DNA of 64,000 bases from Lycorma delicatula (lineage: Eukaryota; Arthropoda; Insecta; Hemiptera; Fulgoridae), in NCBI RefSeq assembly GCF_047948215.1, contig NC_134463.1, forward strand, positions 100,034,657-100,098,656. Reading direction: 5' to 3'. Both the position numbers and the translations under genes were made by a program. Below the pieces are notes generated by a model. It saw only the letters and a list, made by a program, of their open reading frames with translations. It did no database searches and was not told the DNA's origin. Shown here piece after piece: positions 58,214-64,000 of the stretch. Every line of letters begins with the position of its first letter. Within the stretch, counting starts at the first letter, position 1.

Positions 58214-59235
58214 TTGCAAGCGTTAAAAATACAGGAAAATTATTTTAATTTTATGAAATTAATTTTCATTTCTACTTTCAATGTTCCGATTCCAAGATCT
58301 CAAGACTGTAAATATTTGGGTTTTCATCTTTATCGACGACTTACTTGGGCGAAACATATCACATCTAAGCGGAAACAGTTTGATCTCAAGTTTAAACACA
58401 TGTACTGGTTTACAGGACGTAGATCTCGGCTTTCAGTAGAAAGTAAATTATTGATTTATAAATCCGTTTTGAAGCCTGTTTGGACTTACGGGCTTGAATT
58501 GTGGGGTACGGCATGCAATTCCAGTATTGATGTACTTCAACGCTACCGTATAAAAACATTCAGGAAAATGCTCAACATACCCTAGTACAAAAGTAACACC
58601 CTCATGTATCCAACATCTTATCCAACGGATTGGTCTAGCGGTGAACGTGTCTTCCCAAGTCAGCTGATTTGGAAGTCGAAAGTTCCAGCGTTCAATTCCT
58701 AGTAAAGTCAGTTATTTTTACACGGATTTGAATACTAGATCGTGGATACCGGTGTTCTTTGGTGGTTGGGTTTCAATTAACCACACATCTCAGGAATGGT
58801 CGACCTGAGACTGTACAAGACTACACTTTATTTACACTCATACATATCATGCTCGTTCTAAAGTATTATCTGAAACGTAAACACTGGAGACTAAATAGGA
58901 AAAAGAAAGATGTACAATGATCTTAAGTTGCGAACCGTTCGGCAGGAAATCTCTCTAATCAGGCTACGGTATTAAAATCGTTTGGATCAGCACCCGAATT
59001 ATTTGGCTATCAATTTATTTGATAACACAAATTTTTCAAGATTGCTGAGGAACAATATTCTTCGCTTCTCTTATCGTTTCAATTAGGCCGTACCGAGTAC
59101 TCTTCTATTTCATTATTAAGTCACAAACCACTGGATCTTTGGCTGCTTAATGTTAGTTCAAATAGGTGTTATTTACTTATTGTTCCTTACTGAACAGATT
59201 GTAAAGTTGCTGTGTAGTTATTATTATTAAAAAAA
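58214..59235 (+). pseudogene. Jockey-like LINE ORF2 C-terminus (J7), split by SINE1
   Basis: Best preserved jockey piece: an open run of 123 codons with FNVPIPRSQDCKYLGFHLYR, RLTWAKHITSKRKQFDLKFK, YWFTGRRSRLSVESKLLIYK, SVLKPVWTYGLELWGTACNS and IDVLQRYRIKTFRKMLNIP (58285-58582). It ends at TAG where copy J2 has TGG (PWY), a single G-to-A change. It continues YKSNTLMY up to the SINE at 58621 and resumes after it with NDLKLRTVRQEIS, NRLDQHPNYLAINLFDNTN and SRLLRNNIL (58919-59070), then a 3' UTR shared with J2. The RT catalytic part is missing (5' truncation). Confidence 0.92.
58621..58909 (+). mobile_element. SINE1 copy E, complete, with target-site duplication
   Basis: Complete 289-bp copy: ATTGGTCTAGCGGTGAACGT (A box), CAGCTGATTTGGAAGTCG, B-box GCGTTCAATTCC, GTGGATACCGGTGTTCTTTG, CACACATCTCAGGAATGGTC, then a tail of CATACATATCATGCTCGTTC, TAAAGTATTATCTGAAACG and an A-rich end. 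It is flanked by ATGTATCCAACATCTTA (58604-58620) and ATGTACAATGATCTTA (58910-58925), an imperfect target duplication. It interrupts jockey J7. Confidence 0.93.
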
Positions 59236-59239
59236 TTCA

Positions 59240-61490
59240 TTAAAAAATAAAACGTGCTAGAATAATTACAGTTCATAGTTGCAGAAATCCGGCTTATAAT
59301 TATCTTTAAATTAAGTTTTTTATTCATAAAACCTAAGTACTATAAAGTGTTTGATATTCTGAATAATTTTTAATTCTTCGGATTAATGGTTTACCATCAT
59401 TTTGAGTGACCGCACAATAATGACATAAATATATTCTCAGAACACTCATTAATTCTACTGAAAATATATTATTGTTTTACGCTGAAAGGTAATTATACAA
59501 TTTTCTCTATCAATATAGCCGATACAAAGAACTCCATTAAATGATTGCTGAAGTGAAATATCTTTATGAAAAAAAAAAACATTGTAGTATTAAGACCGTA
59601 CTCCAGCATGTTCTCTTTGAGATTATACTTCACTAATCATTTCGCACTCATTATTAATACTTCCGATAAAAGTTGACCCGGTACAATTAAATAAACATCT
59701 GAAGTTTTTTTTTTTTTATCATGACTAATTATTCTTTTACATACTGATGATTATTTAACAATCGAAACGTGTATGGTTTTAGAATTTTATTTTTTATAAA
59801 AATTTCATCATTTTTATTTGGTTGAAATTACAGTTTAATTAACGTCATTATTAATTCCGTTTTGTTGTCGGTTTTATAAATCTAAATCAGAACTCGGATG
59901 TTCTGCATGAGTTTTGTAAAGCGTAAAACAAAATAATTGTTTTTTTTAAAATAAGTAAGGTGATATTTAATAACAGAATTTGGTGCAAAAATATTGTTAA
60001 ACATATATATTATCGTAACTTTTATTTTTAAGTAGTAATTGTATCTGAATTGTATTATCCCATAACATATTATTATTTTTAATAGTTTAGAAAATTATTT
60101 GATAACTTAATCATTATTGAGATTTTTTTTTTGTTTTAAGGTTTTCTAAGTGGTCCTTTGTTATTATTATATAAAGTCATTATCTAATTATATTGTGCAA
60201 TTTTGTTCTTTATTATGGAACAATTTTGTATATATATATATATAAATTAATGCTAAATTACATAGGAACGTTCAAGATCTATATTTAACTGACCAAAAAA
60301 TTCATGATACAATTAAGAATTCTTTAATTCACGTAGTATTATGAAATTAAGAAATTATAATCAAGGATGTATGCTCTTATGATTGCCTCTTCCGAGCACG
60401 TACGCGCATACGCACAAAAACATTTAATTTGTCAAGCGAGCGAATAACACGCATCTGTTATAACTTACAACTATCTTAATGGAGTCCATTACAACTTATC
60501 TTGATCTAATTGGTGAAAATCGATTTGTATCTAAAATATTGCTTATGATACTATTTGAATAAACTATTCAGTTTTTTTTCTTTTTCTTTTAATATATATT
60601 TCACGAACGACTTAAATCATTTTATTTTTTTAATATATAAATTTTTCAAATATTCTGCGGTCGAATTTTGTTAAAATTTGCCTGTAGTTGAGTTTACCGA
60701 GTGTTATAAATAAATAATTAATTCCTACTACAGTAGTCCACGTATTCATAATAATTTAAATATATACTGTAATAGTATTATGGGAATTTTCTTGTTCTTT
60801 AAATCTTTAAACATTAAACCAAACAAAACTTAGACTATTTTTTAAATACTTTTTTTAAATACTAATGTAATTTTCAATCGCTCTTGCAGCCTGCAAGCTC
60901 TTGAAGCCTTTTCTTCATTAGTTGGGGGAAACCGATAATATTATTATTGGAGATTTACTTTTGGTAAGGTCGATACGTATTTAGAATGTAATCGATAAAA
61001 AGGTTTTGATTGATGAATTTAAAATTATGGTATCAGAATGGTTAAAAAATGAAGCAAAAATAAATAAATAAATAATATTTCATGTTTTTTTCATACTGTA
61101 TTTAAAAAATCAATTCATAAAGCTGTTCATTAATATTTAGATTTATAACACGGAATCTTTAAATTATAAATTCTTAACAATTATTTAAAAATCTATTGAA
61201 AACAAATTTCTAAGAAATTCGTAAACCCGTTGAAAAATTCAAAAGATTTTTCCCGTAAAAGTCACAAAATATTTTTTACAGAATAAAACATTTTTTTATA
61301 TACTACTGTTTAGTTTTAATTTTTTTATTATTATGTTTTTTATGAAATATATTCTCAGCGATTAAATTGACAAACCTTATGCCCAGACTAAATGAAATGG
61401 CAAACATGTATTAAGATAATTTTCTTCAGTTTTACATGAAATCTGTCCAATATAACGTAAAAAAATTAAACATCGAAGTTAAAATAATAT
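59240..61490. other. AT-rich stretch, no gene
   Basis: TA tract at 60229-60245. 60380-60440 is slightly GC-richer with no pattern. Otherwise featureless. Confidence 0.5.
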
Positions 61491-61494
61491 TACA

Positions 61495-62110
61495 AAATTT
61501 TTAAAAACTTGCTTCATACTTTTTAGTCGTACATTAATCAAATTATTATCATACATTGCACGAGTTTAATTTGGATTTCAAAAGATAACATCATATATTT
61601 CAAAAGATAACATCATATATTTCAAAAGATAACATCATATATTTCAAAAGATAACATCATATATACGGAAGCTGAGTGAATCGTCGAGCTATGTGAATTA
61701 CGAGCTATGAGTTGAGTGAACCGCCAGGAGCTGTTTCAACATACCGCACGCCAAAAATCATCTGATATATGTATGTATGTATATATGATGACAAAATGTT
61801 GTCAAATTCGAAACCACAAAAACTTCCGTAATCAAATTTTGTGATTTTTTTACGTTATAAGATTATCGGATTTGTCATCTGCGACCCCAAAAACCGTTTT
61901 CCAGATTTTGCACTTTTTTTTACACCCGGACCCTTAATTTACCCCCGCACGAAGGGATGTTTGCAAAAGTAATGGTGGAATATTGTACTGTCACCCGACC
62001 TTCTGAGCAAAATTTCATTAATCGGCAATGTCAGAAAAAATATGTTAAATTAAGGATGCAAGATTTGAGGATAAACATGAAAAAAAAAAACATTGTGAAA
62101 CGCAAGTAAA
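61495..62110 (-). mobile_element. Helitron-like repeat, copy 2 (no helicase)
   Basis: The same outer blocks as 37060-37800: TACATTAATCAAATTATTAT with CACGAGTTTAATTTGG on the left, and GTAATGGTGGAATATTGTAC, TCACCCGACCT, CGGCAATGTCAG and GATTTGAGGATAAACATGA on the right. The inside is different and shows no helicase, only 61680-61930 of unassigned sequence. A non-autonomous relative of the 37 kb copy is the simplest reading. Orientation follows the helicase in copy 1. Confidence 0.55.
61576..61663 (+). repeat. 22-bp tandem repeat, four units
   Basis: Four near-identical units of TTTCAAAAGATAACATCATA plus two bases. The 37 kb copy of the same element has a single unit (near 37150-37180), so the array expanded after the copies separated. 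Confidence 0.95.
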
Positions 62111-62114
62111 AAAA

Positions 62115-64000
62115 TTAGTAAAGTTTTAAAGAAATTTTGATTGTTGATTGTACATTATATATATATATACATGTATAAGAAACTGGAAGACTGCCGTTAT
62201 GCCGCTTCTGGATTAACCAAACGATGTTTCTTACATTTTAAAATCACACCTAAATTCTTAATATTTCAAATTTTAAATAAATTAAGTATTGGTCTTATGA
62301 AACACAACCACTGACTGGTAAACGAACAACATGCAACTCTAAAAAAGAGTTTTTCAGCTGTGAATTATATGTACAGTAATCCTTTTTCCAAGAAAAATAA
62401 ATGACATACTAATAAAGATCGGTCCAGTATAAAGATAAAAGTTTACATTTAAAACAATATTATGACTAATCATTAGTCATCCAAGTCCAAGGTCATTGGA
62501 GAGAATTTGAAAAAGGTACTTGATATTTCTAATAAAAAATAATATTTTTAGTAAGAAAATGAAAAAAACAATAATACAAAAATAAAAGTTATGTTATAGA
62601 TATTTTTAACTCCGTTATATAAAGTAAAAAATTACGCAATTTCAAATTAAAATTAATTATACATGCAGTTAACTAAATATATATATATAATACAAAAAAA
62701 TAAGCGAAAACAAACAAAGCAGTTTACGTGAATTTTAACTACAATTATATATAGTTTAGCAATTGTATTACTGATATTTTACCTTGAATTTTGAATGAGA
62801 GAATAAAACGTAAGTGAAGGTATATTATAATAATAATAATATTCAAGAAAAAAAAAGATTTGGTATGCGTGCGTACGTATAGTAATATTTCGTATATATT
62901 GTATTTGTAACTTACATTGAAGTATATTACACGATCCGAATGAAAGAAAGAACTGCTCACTGCCTCCTTTATAACACAGAATATTACTATTATGCGGTAT
63001 TATTTGGTTGTACCACTTTAAAATGACTTTCCTTTTCTTTTAACACTGAAGGAGATCATATGGTGGGCCCTCTTATATCTAAAACCATTGGCCTACCCAT
63101 ACTATTCCCGCACTACCACTACCAGCAGTCAATTCTTAGATTTATGAGGGGAGCAGGTAAACCTTTTCAGAGTGTGTGTGTGTGTGTGTGTTGTAAGGAA
63201 AGGAAGCAATCGTTGTACGACGGACCGCTACAGTTGGTTTTTTTTTCATTCTACTACAGAAACTATGATGTATATCTTTTTTCTTATATAATTTGGCGAT
63301 TCCCGTCGATAATTTTTATTGTTTTTAAAACTGCTATTTGAAATAAATACGTAAAAACGTTTTCTTTTATTTACATTTAGTCGATACATTTTCTTTTATA
63401 AACACGGAATTTTTTGCGGTCATTTAAAAAAAGTGTATATTATCCTAAAATTATATTTCTATAGTAACAAAATAAAGATTTTTTTTAATCATGCGCTTAC
63501 AAATTTCTAATCAAATTAAAGACGTTTATTTTCCAAACGCTAGCTTCCACAGTATATTTAAATGTAAAGTATCATTTTATGATAAGATTAATTATATTAT
63601 TTTGAGTTTACAGTCTGTTAAGGGAAAAAATTAAGTTAAATATTTAAATTTTAACCCGATCGATGACAAATTTTAGTGTAATGGATGAATTTTCATTATC
63701 TTATTTTACTATTTGGAAAAGTTAAAAGCTGTAGTAGCGACTAGTAAAAAATAAAATAACATCAGGATAATTTTCCTTTAAACTGAATTAAATCGTTAAC
63801 AATTTTTTTTTAGTAAGAATGTAAGAATGTACGAGTTTAAGACAGCCCGTATGAATTGCAAATAATTATTTTGCTAGTGTTAATAAAATCTTTATTTGTA
63901 AATAATTACATAATTTATTGACCTACAGGCTCTATGCAATGATTGTAAATGCTAATACAGAGATGAAATGGTGTACACGGAACCATAAAAAATTCTTATA
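62115..64000. other. AT-rich stretch, nothing firm
   Basis: 63050-63250 is less AT-rich, with an open 93-codon frame from 63060 and GAGCAG followed by GTAAACC at about 63150, which has donor form. I do not recognise the protein and see no partner exon. Confidence 0.3.
63171..63191. repeat. GT microsatellite
   Basis: Ten GT units. Confidence 0.95.

Noticed and set aside
63060..63341. Coding exon with a 93-codon open frame
   Set aside because: The frame spans a GT microsatellite and has no recognisable motif. A donor-like site alone is not enough.

Overview
This is a 64 kb piece of AT-rich eukaryotic nuclear DNA, almost certainly arthropod and probably insect. I infer this from the transposons (jockey-like LINEs, mariners with insect-type terminal repeats, hAT, an IS630/mariner transposase of the DUF4817 type, a PIF1/Helitron-type helicase) and from tRNA-derived SINEs with Pol III A and B boxes. 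There are no bacterial operons, ribosome binding sites or CRISPR arrays. A hemipteran is plausible from general resemblance, but the sequence does not prove it. I find no convincing host gene: every reading frame with recognisable content is a decayed transposon fragment, and the longest open frame is under 200 codons.

Layout. 1-690: 3' end of an RNase H-bearing LINE. 3.7-6.0 kb: an R1/LOA-like LINE (probable 3' UTR, then an internally deleted RT piece) with a hAT fragment (BED-finger region and 3' terminal repeat) between them. 7.3-7.5 kb: first SINE1 copy. 8.0-8.9 kb: jockey C-terminus carrying a 208-bp in-ORF tandem duplication. 9.5-10.0 kb: DUF4817-type transposase. 12.0-12.9 kb: SINE1 and a jockey 3' end. 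15-16 kb: hAT C-terminus against an unclassified repeat (R-A). 16.4-17.3 kb: GC-rich island and repeat R-B. 18.7-21.9 kb: SINE2, a jockey 3' end split by another SINE2, and a mariner 5' end. 24.0 kb: SINE1 3' half. 24.9-25.2 kb: interleaved inverted repeats. 25.4-26.7 kb: full-length mariner. 27.0-27.9 kb: SINE1, R-A and an orphan jockey 3' UTR. 32.1 and 38.1 kb: small palindromic elements. 33.8-35.1 kb: second mariner. 37.0-37.8 and 61.5-62.1 kb: a helicase-bearing repeat family. 39.8-41.6 kb: jockey end and a head-on RTE-like LINE. 42.6-43.6 kb: second DUF4817-type transposase. 44.2-44.95 kb: jockey end. 52.3 and 53.0 kb: two more SINE2 copies. 54.5 kb: foldback element. 58.2-59.2 kb: jockey C-terminus split by SINE1. 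The rest is AT-rich DNA with TA, CA and GT microsatellites.

How the parts relate. Seven jockey 3' fragments, all 5'-truncated, are the commonest coding relics. Two SINE families with different tRNA-like heads share the same roughly 45-bp 3' tail, which suggests one LINE partner or modular exchange. Both families have landed inside jockey ORFs and left recognisable 15-17 bp target-site duplications, giving a relative age order. Every transposase and reverse transcriptase here is broken by stops or frameshifts, and several have lost catalytic residues. No element in the window looks autonomous. I found no new functional system; the most unusual structures are the shared SINE tail and the interleaved inverted repeat near 25 kb.
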